Positions 41,601 to 48,800 of a stretch of 64,000 nt of DNA are shown piece after piece. This DNA comes from Ecdyonurus torrentis. Its lineage: Eukaryota; Arthropoda; Insecta; Ephemeroptera; Heptageniidae. Positions within the stretch are counted from its first letter, which is position 1, and each line of letters starts with the position of its first letter. Made by a program: the position numbers and the translations under genes. The stretch spans positions 25,468,400-25,532,399 of the forward strand of contig OX439134.1 in assembly GCA_949318235.1 (NCBI GenBank), read 5' to 3'. The notes below the pieces were generated by a model. That model was not told the origin of the DNA, searched no databases, and was given only the letters and a program-made list of their open reading frames with translations.

Positions 41601-42088
41601 TACCATAGTTTGGTGGAAATCTTGCTAGCACAGATATAAAAAAAAAACTAACACATTGGAAGTATTTCGGCAATAAACTCCGTCTCTCTTGGAGTTTATT
41701 GCGGAAATTTTTCAAATGTGCTATTTTTTTTATATCTGCACTAGCAAGATTTTCACCAAACTATGGGACTCTTCACTATGGTAAGGCCCTTACTGGTTTC
41801 TCCTATCCTTTTCTTTCAAATTTACCATCACAAATTAAGTAAAATGATAATAATAAAACAATAATTCTGTTTTGAATATTACTAAAATTACTGTCATGTT
41901 TTTAGGGCTACACAGCAGATACTTGCATTCAGTGGAGATGGAAGCATAGCACCTGAAACTTTATCTTGGCCATCACTTATTGAGGTAAGTGAGAATTTGT
42001 GCTAAAATTTAGTTAAGAATGAAGTTAGCTCAGCTACATACTTACTTTTTAATAATAGTGTTACATGCATAAGTGCTTTAATTGATTT

Positions 42089-42157
<69 letters not shown>

Positions 42158-44460
42158 CTTCCTTTCTCCTTCTCCTTGATACTTTAAAACCTTTACAGTT
42201 TAAAACTTAAGAGCAGGATAGCGGTCAATTTTTCATCGCTTTTAGTCGGATATGATAAGAAATTGACTGCTGTCCTGAGCTTTAGTTGCAATAAGGATGA
42301 AATAGCTGTCCATGGCTAGAGAGATAAGATGCTGAAAATGACACTGTGCACATGATTTTACCAGTTATGATTTTACCAGTTAAAAACTGCTGCCTAATTT
42401 GTAATGTTATTCTTATGAGAAAAATATGCACTGGATTGAAATGGTAAAATATAATATCACAATCATGTGTACTATACACAATGCTCACGCCGTCTAACCA
42501 AATGCAAACCAAAATCACCTTTTTTGTGAAGCTCGCTTTCTGCAAAGCAACATTAGCTTAATTAATGCTCTATGCATTAATATTTGTTGGCTTGGTTTGA
42601 AAATTAATTTCTCTACCATGGATGCTGTCCCTGTCAGTGTATCATTACTGTACTATCTCCCATTCCCCAATTTTCCTTGATCTATCTAAGTTTTTCTATC
42701 ATTTTTTATTATCATCACCTAAAAATTCATTAAAAAACAAAAAGTTTCCATAAAAAAAAATAATAATAATAAAAAATATATATATGCTACGCATGTGTTT
42801 GTAATTTATGTATATTTTAAGCCAGTTGAAACATGTTTAATTTGATTCCAGAGTATACTTCAAGAAAGACTTGCCATGTGTGATGTGAAAGATCCTCTTA
42901 CTGGTCTTCCCTGGCTCATCTCATTGCCAAGTTCTAAACTAGAGGAGCTGCTCTCTGCAAAGTGGTGTGTCAAGCAAATCAATGCCATCATTGGTAAGTT
43001 GACAAAACATACATAGAAAATAGGAATGATGCAAAGCAAGTTGTAATTAATTTTTTAATTGTTGTTGAACATTAGTATCTGTTTGGTGGGGAATAGTTTT
43101 ATTGCAGAGTTTAGTGATGTACTTTATTTATTTTTATGAGTTCTAGTCTAGTACTGTATTACTACTGTTAGCTGTAGAAGTAAATATATTATTAAAGTGA
43201 GCCCTCTTTTACTTGTTTGGCTATGTAAAACATTCTTAAATATTGTATATTAAGGAAAATAAACCATCGCGGTTAGGTATGATAAATTGAAAGAAAAGGA
43301 TAGGAGAAAACCAGCAAGGGCCTTACCATAGTGAAGAGAGTCCCATAGTTCGGTGAAAATCTTGCTAGCACAGATATAAAATAACTAACACATTGGAAAT
43401 ATTTCGGCAATCGACTCCAAGAGAGATATGGAGCGTGTTATGCCTTCATCAGTCCTTACAGACTCAGAACTGGACAGACTCAGGACTGATGAAGGCATAA
43501 CACGCTCCATATCTCTCTTGGAGTCGATTGCCGAAATATTTCCAATGTGTTAGTTATTTTATATCTGTGCTAGCAAGATTTTCACCAAACTATGGGACTC
43601 TCTTCACTATGGTAAGGCCCTTGCTGGTTTTCTCCTATCCTTTTCATTCTTAAATATTGATCATTTAAAAAATACCTATCCTTTTCTTTATCATTGATCC
43701 TAACCGCGATGGTTTTTTCCTTAAATTCATTTAAAAAATAATATTAAAAATAATGGCATTCATGTTGAAAATTTTAATTGTATACTTGTTAGCTATTGCA
43801 TAGCCAATCAATAATAAGAAGATAATTAAGGAGAGTAAACCATCATGGTTAACAGGATAGTAGAAACCAGCAAGTAAATTCACCTTAGAGTCAACTCTTT
43901 CCTGGGATAAAATCAAAACAATCAGTTTTTTTTTTGTACTCAATAGTTTTTTTTTTTTTTTTTTTTTCCAGCGTAAGTTTGAATTGCCATCAATAGCATG
44001 TGTACCGAATTTCAAATAAATTTGTCCATCAGTTATGTGGGGGAGAAAAATTAATAATAACGTGAGAAATATAGAATGCCCCATGCCCACCAAGTTATTT
44101 CTGCCCACATAATTGATAGATTTGAAATTTGGTACAATTGGTACACTTGCTATTGAAGTTAATACAAACTTATACTGAACTTAAAACAACAACTACTACT
44201 ATGGAGTCTAAAATAATAGAGTTCTGACACATCTGAGGTTAAGTGTTAATATATTATACATTGAGTAAGCCACAATCTTTTTTTTTTTTTTTTCAGGTGT
44301 ACATAAATCTCCATTGAAAAGTATCTCATTAGACAACAGTAGACAAGCTAAGAAACGAGAGGTACAAGACGTCAGTGATAAATTGGAGTCTCTGTTACTT
44401 GGAATGCAACAAACTAAAGCAAAATTTGCAAGATTTGAAGCTGCCTTACTAGAGCAATAA
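20603..44460 (+). CDS. MCM3AP: GANP/MCM3AP (Xmas) TREX-2 scaffold, complete, 24 coding exons, 1410 aa
   Basis: Nuclear scaffold of the TREX-2 complex (partners ENY2, centrin, PCID2, DSS1) that couples transcription to mRNA export at nuclear pores. Exons: 20603-20615, 20839-21047, 21156-21379, 23179-23315, 24589-24800, 25807-25885, 27433-27560, 28117-28335, 28876-29144, 29766-29994, 30913-31119, 32969-33181, 33423-33577, 34441-34564, 35484-35671, 36440-36672, 37220-37443, 38243-38432, 38850-38968, 39384-39557, 40487-40788, 41906-41984, 42852-42993, 44297-44460. All have GT/AG borders and sum to 4233 bases in one frame. Residues 27-97 form an RRM (RSIVCMGLP, KATATIHYS). GTCPDMCPEKER at 307-318 opens the SAC3/GANP domain, which runs to about 640. 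A charged helical ENY2/centrin-binding region spans about 714-940. The rest matches the MCM3AP C-terminal region. The N-terminal FG-repeat part of vertebrate GANP is missing, as in insect Xmas. Confidence 0.94.
20839..21379 (+). other. MCM3AP: GANP exons 2-3: RRM region
   Basis: These exons encode the RNA-recognition motif. The RNP2-like strand is SIVCMGLP and the RNP1-like strand KATATIHYSEH, followed by the KSAALAKQNGAK helix and the strand SFKIYW. The first exon is tiny (MSKK plus one base). A serine-, threonine- and proline-rich linker with basic patches follows in exons 3-5. Confidence 0.85.
21550..21960. mobile_element. Terminal-inverted-repeat element, family K copy 1, with family T inserted
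   Basis: Ends are ATATGGTATCGGTTTA and TAAACCGACAACCTCCATT. The second copy (46935-47152, reverse orientation) lacks the internal 179-bp insertion at 21670-21848. The shared block includes GGGGAAAGCTAAGGGTCCCC and GAGAAATTTAAATGA. Lies in GANP intron 3. Confidence 0.85.
21670..21848. mobile_element. TA-flanked MITE, family T
   Basis: Inverted ends CAGTCAACCAGGGTGACTTT and its near-inverse AAAGTCACCCCACTTGATTG, each next to TA. The TA target duplication and CAGT end suggest a Tc1/mariner-type non-autonomous element. It is inserted in a family K element whose other copy is uninterrupted. Confidence 0.85.
21961..22868. mobile_element. Nested inverted repeats in GANP intron 3
   Basis: Outer arms 21952-22000 and 22817-22864 share GAAGACACATATAATGAAACGTC and its inverse. 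Inner arms 22196-22246 and 22440-22485 share CCTGTGATYGC ... AAAGGCAATA and its inverse. This suggests a foldback element of about 0.9 kb; its end points and family are unclear. Confidence 0.65.
23339..23420 (-). mobile_element. LINE 3' tail fragment 1
   Basis: On the minus strand this ends TGTTGTACACACAATGTGTTTA followed by an AT-rich tail. It matches the 3' ends at 32008-32060 and 37479-37525. All three are antisense to GANP and sit in its introns. A small palindromic element (23428-23557) abuts it. Confidence 0.7.
23428..23557. mobile_element. Short palindromic element, family N
   Basis: Inverted ends GTTCTTCCGAATAGAAATGT and its near-inverse ACATCTCTATTCGGAAGAAC, total about 130 bp, with a second pair AGAGTTTTTT/AAAAAACTCT just inside. 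In GANP intron 4. Confidence 0.8.
23763..23866. mobile_element. Short palindromic element in GANP intron 4
   Basis: Arms AATGTAAACAAATGGAGCC and GGCTCCATTTGTTTACATT plus AAACAAAGT/ACTTTGTTT outside, around a loop of about 35 bp. Confidence 0.8.
23915..24105. mobile_element. Palindromic element, family O
   Basis: Arms AAAGATTTGATAGAAA...ACATAGATAGATTAGG and the inverse at the right end, about 75 bp each. Partial relatives containing CCCATTCCYCAATTTTYC and ATCTATCTA occur near 25020-25100, 28650-28720 and 42625-42710, all within GANP introns. Confidence 0.75.
24332..24564. mobile_element. Near-perfect hairpin next to GANP exon 5
   Basis: Two arms of about 110 bp with only three visible differences, around an 8-base loop (GCTAAATG). 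A 15-base direct repeat, TTATTATTGACGTGT, lies at 24269-24283 and 24567-24581. The right copy is 7 bases from the exon 5 acceptor AG, so the insertion sits against the splice site. Confidence 0.88.
25270..25568. mobile_element. Palindromic TTAA-flanked element, family A copy 3
   Basis: Ends TTAA|AGGCGTAGAACACC and GGTGTTCTACACCT|TTAA. The core carries TGACGTCA twice (25400 and 25433) on either side of a short GC-rich loop with ACGCGTAAAACAAGCAAGC. In GANP intron 5. Confidence 0.92.
25985..26046. repeat. Perfect 62-bp palindrome with no spacer
   Basis: Reads the same on both strands over 31 bases each side of the centre (…AATAAACTAT|ATAGTTTATT…), with no loop. In GANP intron 6. It may be the head-to-head ends of an old element or a cruciform-forming hairpin. 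Confidence 0.93.
26455..26540. mobile_element. Family D fragment
   Basis: Contains TTCACTATGATAGGACCCTTACTAGTTTTCTC, the inverse-oriented half of family D (compare TTCACTATGGTAAGGCCCTT at 43595-43625). Diverged. Confidence 0.6.
26694..27363. mobile_element. TTAA-flanked element, family L
   Basis: 670 bp bounded by TTAA|GGTACTACTTTAGGGTAG and CTACCCTAAAGTAGTACC|TTAA, an 18-bp perfect terminal inverted repeat. The interior has no coding capacity, holds GGGGGCGGGGCATTTGCG, and is not a simple palindrome. In GANP intron 6. Non-autonomous TTAA-specific DNA transposon. Confidence 0.92.
27645..27825. mobile_element. Short inverted-repeat element, family Q
   Basis: CAACGTGCTCTTATCTCTGCC and TACTA on the left are inverted as TAGTAGGCAGAGATTAGAGCAC on the right. 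A half copy, CAACGTGCTCTAATCGCTACC, occurs at 28726-28750. Confidence 0.75.
29222..29257. repeat. Poly(T) tract in GANP intron 9
   Basis: Run of T from about 29231 to 29254 just after a TCTGTACCCACA segment. It may be the tail of a retroposed fragment; no body was recognised. Confidence 0.6.
29518..29602. mobile_element. Family E partial copy 2
   Basis: GTACACGTCTCCCAAATAAA followed by AATCTCTAAATGTTAAATAT matches 11758-11830. The right arm is missing and is replaced by CACCAAGCTATGGACC, which resembles family D. Confidence 0.6.
30326..30647. mobile_element. Interspersed element, family C copy 2 (inverted)
   Basis: Reverse complement of 17301-17625 over about 320 bp, starting TATAGGGTCTATGCATTCAT and ending near CACCCTATAG. 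Contains TGACGTCA at 30617. In GANP intron 10. Confidence 0.85.
31156..31494. mobile_element. Palindromic TTAA element, family D copy
   Basis: Starts TTAA|GGAAAAGACCATCGTGGTTA. The arms contain CCAGCAGGGGCCTTACCACA and its inverse TGTGGTAAGGCCCCTCTGCTG. Ends at TTAA 31491. In GANP intron 11. Confidence 0.8.
32008..32111 (-). mobile_element. LINE 3' tail (with the fragment at 32112)
   Basis: The minus-strand 3' UTR ends TATGTTGTACACGCAATGTG TTTAATAA followed by an A-rich tail. It belongs to the ORF at 32112-32525. Confidence 0.75.
32112..32525 (-). pseudogene. C-terminal fragment of a LINE polyprotein
   Basis: A 137-codon frame ending with a CCHC-like zinc motif, CSLCGMSCEQYHLLTCSRRH, after a DTWKNSNQRN segment. 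This arrangement is typical of the C-terminus of I/Jockey-like non-LTR polyproteins with an RNase H or downstream zinc-knuckle region. The upstream reverse transcriptase is absent, so this is a 5'-truncated insertion in GANP intron 11, antisense to the gene. Confidence 0.65.
34715..34815. mobile_element. Family D half copy
   Basis: TTAA|GGAAATTAACCCATTGCGGT followed by AAACCAGCAAGTGCCTTACC and TTGGTGAAAATCTTGCTAGC matches one arm of 43250-43724. In GANP intron 14. Confidence 0.75.
34931..35335. mobile_element. Palindromic TTAA-flanked element, family B copy 2
   Basis: Ends TTAA|AGCCCTTGTCAACTTAC and GTAAGTTGACAAGGGCT|TTAA, both target copies intact. The arms match copy 1 (8150-8534) directly. 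The core (CACGTGATAAATTTAAGCCC … CATCGGTACATTGTGACGTC) is the reverse complement of copy 1's core. TGACGTCA is at 35188. In GANP intron 14. Confidence 0.92.
35766..35962. mobile_element. Family D palindromic copy
   Basis: Arms GAAATACCAGCAAGAGCCTT and AAGGCCCTTGCTGGTATTTC, with TAGGAGTTCTATGGAGAGGT inside and inverted. In GANP intron 15. Confidence 0.8.
36055..36064. repeat. G10 run
   Basis: Ten consecutive G in otherwise AT-rich intron 15 of GANP. Confidence 0.9.
37479..37525 (-). mobile_element. LINE 3' tail fragment 3
   Basis: Minus strand reads TATGTTGTACACGCATTGAG TTTAATAA and then an A-rich tail. Same terminus as 32008-32060, and only the last few dozen bases were inserted. Confidence 0.7.
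37867..38013. mobile_element. Palindromic GC-richer MITE, family M
   Basis: Arms GGGGGTCTGTTCCGTAAG and CTTACGGAACAGACCCCC, with GAAACTCGGTAYYGAGAAAG and GGGGGCGT inside and inverted, about 147 bp. In GANP intron 17. Confidence 0.9.
39028..39173. mobile_element. Family D palindromic copy
   Basis: GGATAGGAGAAACCAGCAAA … TACCATAGTGAAGAGAGTTC, inverted directly after a short loop (GGGACTCTCTTCATTGTGGT). In GANP intron 19. Confidence 0.75.
39718..40164. mobile_element. ATCCGGAT-rich inverted-repeat element
   Basis: About 450 bp bounded by TAGTGCTGTCGAAATCCGGATA and its inverse (TATCCGGATTTTTTTCGACAGCACTA). The interior consists almost wholly of short variants of the palindrome ATCCGGAT/GATCCGGAT with A/T-rich links. 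No coding capacity. In GANP intron 20. Confidence 0.88.
40906..41297. repeat. Tandem duplication, unit 1
   Basis: About 392 bp repeated almost base for base at 41299-41697; the unit ends GTCTCTCTTGGAGTTT. Visible differences are one substitution (AGTGTTTCGG versus AGTATTTCGG) and the length of the A tract. The unit contains the left arm of a family D element and a (GATAG)n run. Confidence 0.93.
41299..41697. repeat. Tandem duplication, unit 2
   Basis: Second, near-identical copy of 40906-41297, directly adjacent. Only this copy is followed by the opposing family D arm (up to about 41825), so unit 2 plus the downstream arm is the original palindrome and unit 1 the extra copy. Confidence 0.93.
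41698..41825. mobile_element. Family D right arm
   Basis: AGATTTTCACCAAACTATGG … CACTATGGTAAGGCCCTTAC closes the palindrome with the arm in 41299-41697. In GANP intron 21. Confidence 0.8.
42088..42154. repeat. (TC)n microsatellite
   Basis: About 33 TC units with one interruption, in GANP intron 22. Confidence 0.96.
42206..42284. mobile_element. Short inverted repeat, family U
   Basis: AGCAGGATAGCGGTCAATTT and its near-inverse AAATTGACTGCTGTCCTGAGCT around a loop of about 25 bp. In GANP intron 22. Confidence 0.65.
43250..43724. mobile_element. Palindromic TTAA-flanked element, family D, fullest copy
   Basis: Ends TTAA|GGAAAATAAACCATCGCGGT and ACCGCGATGGTTTTTTCC|TTAA. Arms of about 200 bp are almost identical (…CCAGCAAGGGCCTTACCATAG…, …GGAGCGTGTTATGCCTTCAT…) around a loop of about 25 bp. 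Non-coding. In GANP intron 23. Partial copies occur through 26-52 kb. Confidence 0.92.
43973..44172. mobile_element. Palindromic element, family W copy 1
   Basis: TAAGTTTGAATTGCCATCAA … GTACC(G/A)AATTTCAAAT on the left, inverted on the right (ATTTGAAATTTGGTAC … TATTGAAGTTAATACAAACTTA). Copy 2 is at 52975-53200. In GANP intron 23. Confidence 0.85.
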
Positions 44461-44611
44461 TTCAAAGAAGAAAATGTTATGTACAGACAGACACCTTATG
44501 AAAATACCATATCAAGTGTTCCGAACTGGCTACCTCGTATCTGAGACTTTTTTATGTCATGCAATCTTGAATCGTATCTGTTATTTTCATAGAGCTCATG
44601 ATTTGCATAAA

Positions 44612-44648
<37 letters not shown>

Positions 44649-44820
44649 TAAGCAATATGAAACACCTGATATTTTGATGTAGTTTTTTTAAATCAATATG
44701 TAATCTTCCATTATATAAACATAGTATTGCCATATAGGCAATCAAGTAAATATAATATTAAGGTGTCTGTACTATTTTTTTTTTATTGTAACAAAAACTA
44801 TGAATTCAACTGTTGTAATT

Positions 44821-44876
44821 AATAAATTAATATGTTTTTTTTATTTGAGTGTGAAGTAATAAATCAATTTAATAAA
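44821..44876 (+). terminator. MCM3AP: GANP polyadenylation signals
   Basis: Three AATAAA hexamers at 44821, 44858 and 44871, about 360-415 bases after the GANP stop. A long A run (44612-44645) earlier in the 3' UTR is genomic, not a tail. Confidence 0.6.
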
Positions 44877-44879
44877 CAT

Positions 44880-45680
44880 GATTTTTATAAAGAAACGTTG
44901 ATATTATTTCGTACTGTGTTTTTTCCTTCTATAATCTATATACGTATCATTTTTATATTTTAAAAATAGTAGATAATAGAAGATTTGCAAAATAGTTGTT
45001 AAAATGAAAATATAGAAACAAATTTGTTGACCTGTACACTATAATAACAAATGCCAACAGAGCAGATGCGTCTTTTGGGCCTTTGGAGTACAGTTTTGAT
45101 TATGCGTTTGCATGGGGAAATAAAGCAGATATAAAAATAACTAGGCTTTGCTATATTATATGTACTTGATATAAAATGTTTATTTTTTTCCTTGGCGCTC
45201 TAGCTGTAGGAATTATATATATATGCATATATACATGTGTATAAAAAAATATATATTTTTGATCATGCAGGCTAGATTATTTTCATGAATTTCACTTATT
45301 TGGATGAGCAAAATAGTTTCTGAAGAATTAACTGAAAGATGGCATTGTTAAGCTAGATGGCATTGTATGTACACTTTGGTGTTTAATAAAAACTTAATAA
45401 TAATAATTAATAATTTCAGAAAACTTTCCAAATTCTCTACAATGCTTTATAGTATAATTTTTTAAACAGTCAGAAGGAGGCATCACGTTATAATGAAAGG
45501 TCAAAGTCGCATGATTTTGACATAATTATACAGTGGCAATCGCGGATCCTACTGATTAATGTTTAATTTACTAAATAAAAAATTAACATGCCCCTGCAAG
45601 AATAGTTTATGCAAGCCAGTTGTACATTTGTGCACAAAAAGTTGCCTACTCCGCAGGCGCTTAACGCGGTAATTTTTATT
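44880..45680. other. Intergenic, GANP to zinc-finger gene 1
   Basis: No gene or clear element is seen. The sequence becomes less AT-rich near 45540-45720, at the promoter of the next gene. Confidence 0.5.
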
Positions 45681-45689
45681 TTATCCTGC

Positions 45690-45716
45690 CACTAGAGGCG
45701 CCACTGTCCCACTGTC
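45690..45716 (+). promoter_or_regulatory. GC-rich promoter motif, zinc-finger gene 1
   Basis: GCCACTAGAGGCGCCACTGT about 190 bases before the start codon. It resembles ACCGCTGGAGGCGCTGCTGT in front of zinc-finger gene 2 and CTGGTGGCGATGCAACAG near 62602. It is similar to, but not a full match for, the CTCF core. Confidence 0.4.
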
Positions 45717-45898
45717 AATGTAAACAGCTGAGAAAAATTGTGAAAGTAAAAAAAACATATAAACAGTTTTATTTTATGCATTTCATGATATTCATAGAGA
45801 AATATCAACTTAAACATTACATTAAGTGGAATAAGTTATGTTATGATGTTTATAAATTAACAGTAATAGTATAGTTAAGTGATTGTTTTCGTTAAAAA

Positions 45899-48800
45899 AT
45901 GAGCGAAATGGCAGGTAAGGTTCCACATTTTTGCCGGCATATGCCATCATATGTATGCATTGTGTACATAGCTTCTTTTTTTATAAGCTTTGTTTTATAA
46001 TAGGCATACCATTCTAAGCAGAAATATTTTTATGAACTAGTGATTATATTTGATATTTTGTAGATGGACTTATTCATAGTGAAGTTGTTTTAGTGGGTTG
46101 GGTTATACCTGTTTCTCTATGGTTATACATACATATGTATGTACAAGACACACGTCGTTCCTTATATACATACCTGCATGTTCATCCAAAGGAGTGAAAA
46201 ACATTGATTTGTATAAAATTTGAAAATGTGTGCGGTTAAAAAACTTATTAACACACTCTTTTCAAGTTTTTTCTCTTTTACACATTCAAGATTAATAATA
46301 TGTATGTACAATTATACACAATATGATATGGTACAGTATATGCATATATGTACATACATATATACCTACATATTTCTATGTGAAGCTTAATTTCGAGCAC
46401 ATACACACTGTGTACACACACACGGGCACACGGCATTATATACATATAGCTGATAGTGATATAGCTCGTTGAAACATACCGTTAATCTTAAAGACGTAGA
46501 ACACCTTGAACAAAAAACTTGCCTAATATCCTAACATACCCAAATATCATCATTATTTTGGCCGGAGTCATTGATTTCTAATTTATTTTCCATTTACAAA
46601 ATGTCAGTTGCGGGTAAGCAGTTGCGGGTCACAGCCCGTCTGTTTCCGCGCGCGTGGACCAGGCAAGCTGTGACGTAGTAAACCCGCAACTGACATTTTG
46701 TAAATGGAAAATAAATTAGAAATCAATGACTCCGGCCAAAATAATGTTGATATTTGGGTATGTTAGGATATTAGGCAAGTTTTTTGTTCAAGGTGTTATA
46801 CGCCTTTAATTATTCAATTTGTATTTTTTTATTTATAAAAATACTGCCTCACAAAGTTCAAATCTTTAAGTGTAGATATAGAGTTCCCCATATAAAATAA
46901 ATTTTTACTCATTTTTAAAAGAAAATGGTAAAAAAATGGAGGTTATCGGTTTAAAAAATTGTTAAAAATTTTCTATGGCTTAAAACACGTAAAAGTATGT
47001 CTAGTATTTCTCATTTAAATTTCTCCAAAATCGGTGGAGTAGTTTTCTCAAAAATCACAAAAAACGTGTTTTTCTCCATAAGCGTAATGTTAAATTAGGG
47101 GACCCTTAGCTTTCCCCGCAGCACCCCGCGCGCTAAACCGATAACGTCCATTGGAAGACATGCAAGGGATGTATGTAGTAGGAAATATGAGGGGCCACTG
47201 GTCTCTTCCTTCACTCTCTTTGTGGGGTTTGCTTTTGTGATTTGGCTCATTTGGCTATCTTGCTCTACTATAGTCAAGTTCAACAACTTTTGTGTCACAC
47301 AGGCTCCTCCTAATCCTCCCTTCCAAAAAGTGCATCTGACAAAGGGGGAGCTCATAAGGCTGTTGTGACGTCACGTGAATCGTTTTGCCTATAAGGTTAA
47401 CATTGCATTTTCCGGAACGCGTGACGTCACAGCTGCTAGTGAGCCCCCCCCCCCCCCCCCCCCCTGCATCTGACAGCCTGTCTGGTCAAGGAACGGCAAG
47501 GTGGTTTGTAAGATGCACCCTAATATCCTGTCTTTAAGTTCAAGTAACCATGCCATAATGAGGGTGGTATTTTTGGGGATGGGGGTTAAAATAGAAATCA
47601 TAGGAGGCGGCTGTGTGACACAAGTTACTGAAATTAATTACATACATACATACATACATATCATGATGCTATAAATCCCTTTCGGGGTAAGCCAACAACA
47701 CAGATGTTTTATCCTGACCCAGTGATAGACCTCCACAACTTCCTATCCTGACATACTTCACTTGCTTCCGCCAGTCCCATACCTTGTTTCATACATTTCC
47801 TTTTGCATTTCATACTGCGTACATTCTTATTTTTCAAACATCTTCCAACCACCTCAGACCATGATGTTTTAGGCCTGCCTCTATCTTTCCTTCCATCCAC
47901 TCTACTATGAAATACCTGCTTTGCTATTCTTTCATCACCCATTCTCTCAACATGACCAAACCATCGTAATACACTGTTCTCATACTTCTCAGTCACAGTT
48001 TCTTTTACTCCACATTTCCCCAACACCCACGTATTCCTTACCCTATCTAATCTTGTTTTACCACACATACTTCTGAGAAAACTCATACCAACAGCATTCA
48101 CCCTACTCATATGCCTACTCTGACATACCCATGATTCAGAACCATATAAGATAGTTGGGAGTAAGACAGAATTGTACACTGTAAGTTTTGCTTTGTTTGA
48201 TAAAGCATCACTCTTGGCCAATCCTGCCATGCTGCCAACTACTTTCCTACCTGCCGCCACTCTCCTCTCAATCTCCCCATCTATACTTCCATTCTCTTGA
48301 TATAATCTTCCCAAATATACAAACTCTTTCACTCTTTCCAGCTTTTCTCCATTCAGTACACTCTAATTAAATAGTAATAATATGCATTACTAATAATATC
48401 TTATATTTACAGGTTCAGATGACCATACAAAAGATATTCTTGAAATGGATAACATACCTACAGAGGATGACAATCCAACCGAGGCTCTCTCTTCTCATGA
48501 TCAAACAGAAGAAATACAATACTACATTGTACCAGCTTCAAATGGATGGGTACTTTTACCTGCTGCATCACTACCATCTAATATATCTGACCTGCCTGCT
48601 TATAACTCTAACGAAACAGATCTTCCTATTGATCTGAACAATCAAATGATTATGTTAAACTCAGATAATATATCTGAAATAAATAATGACTCTCTTATAA
48701 ATATTAATCCTGATATAAACTCTATAGAAGAAAATGAAACAACAACAATTTCAAAATCTACTGATGATAAATTTGATAACGAGTCTACAGAAAATGAGAT

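Noticed and set aside
47389..47601. Minus-strand frame with a poly-glycine run
   Set aside because: It is a translation of the C homopolymer; there is no other support.
48188..48370. Plus-strand frame opposite the LINE fragment
   Set aside because: It is the antisense shadow of the 47709-48332 polyprotein fragment.
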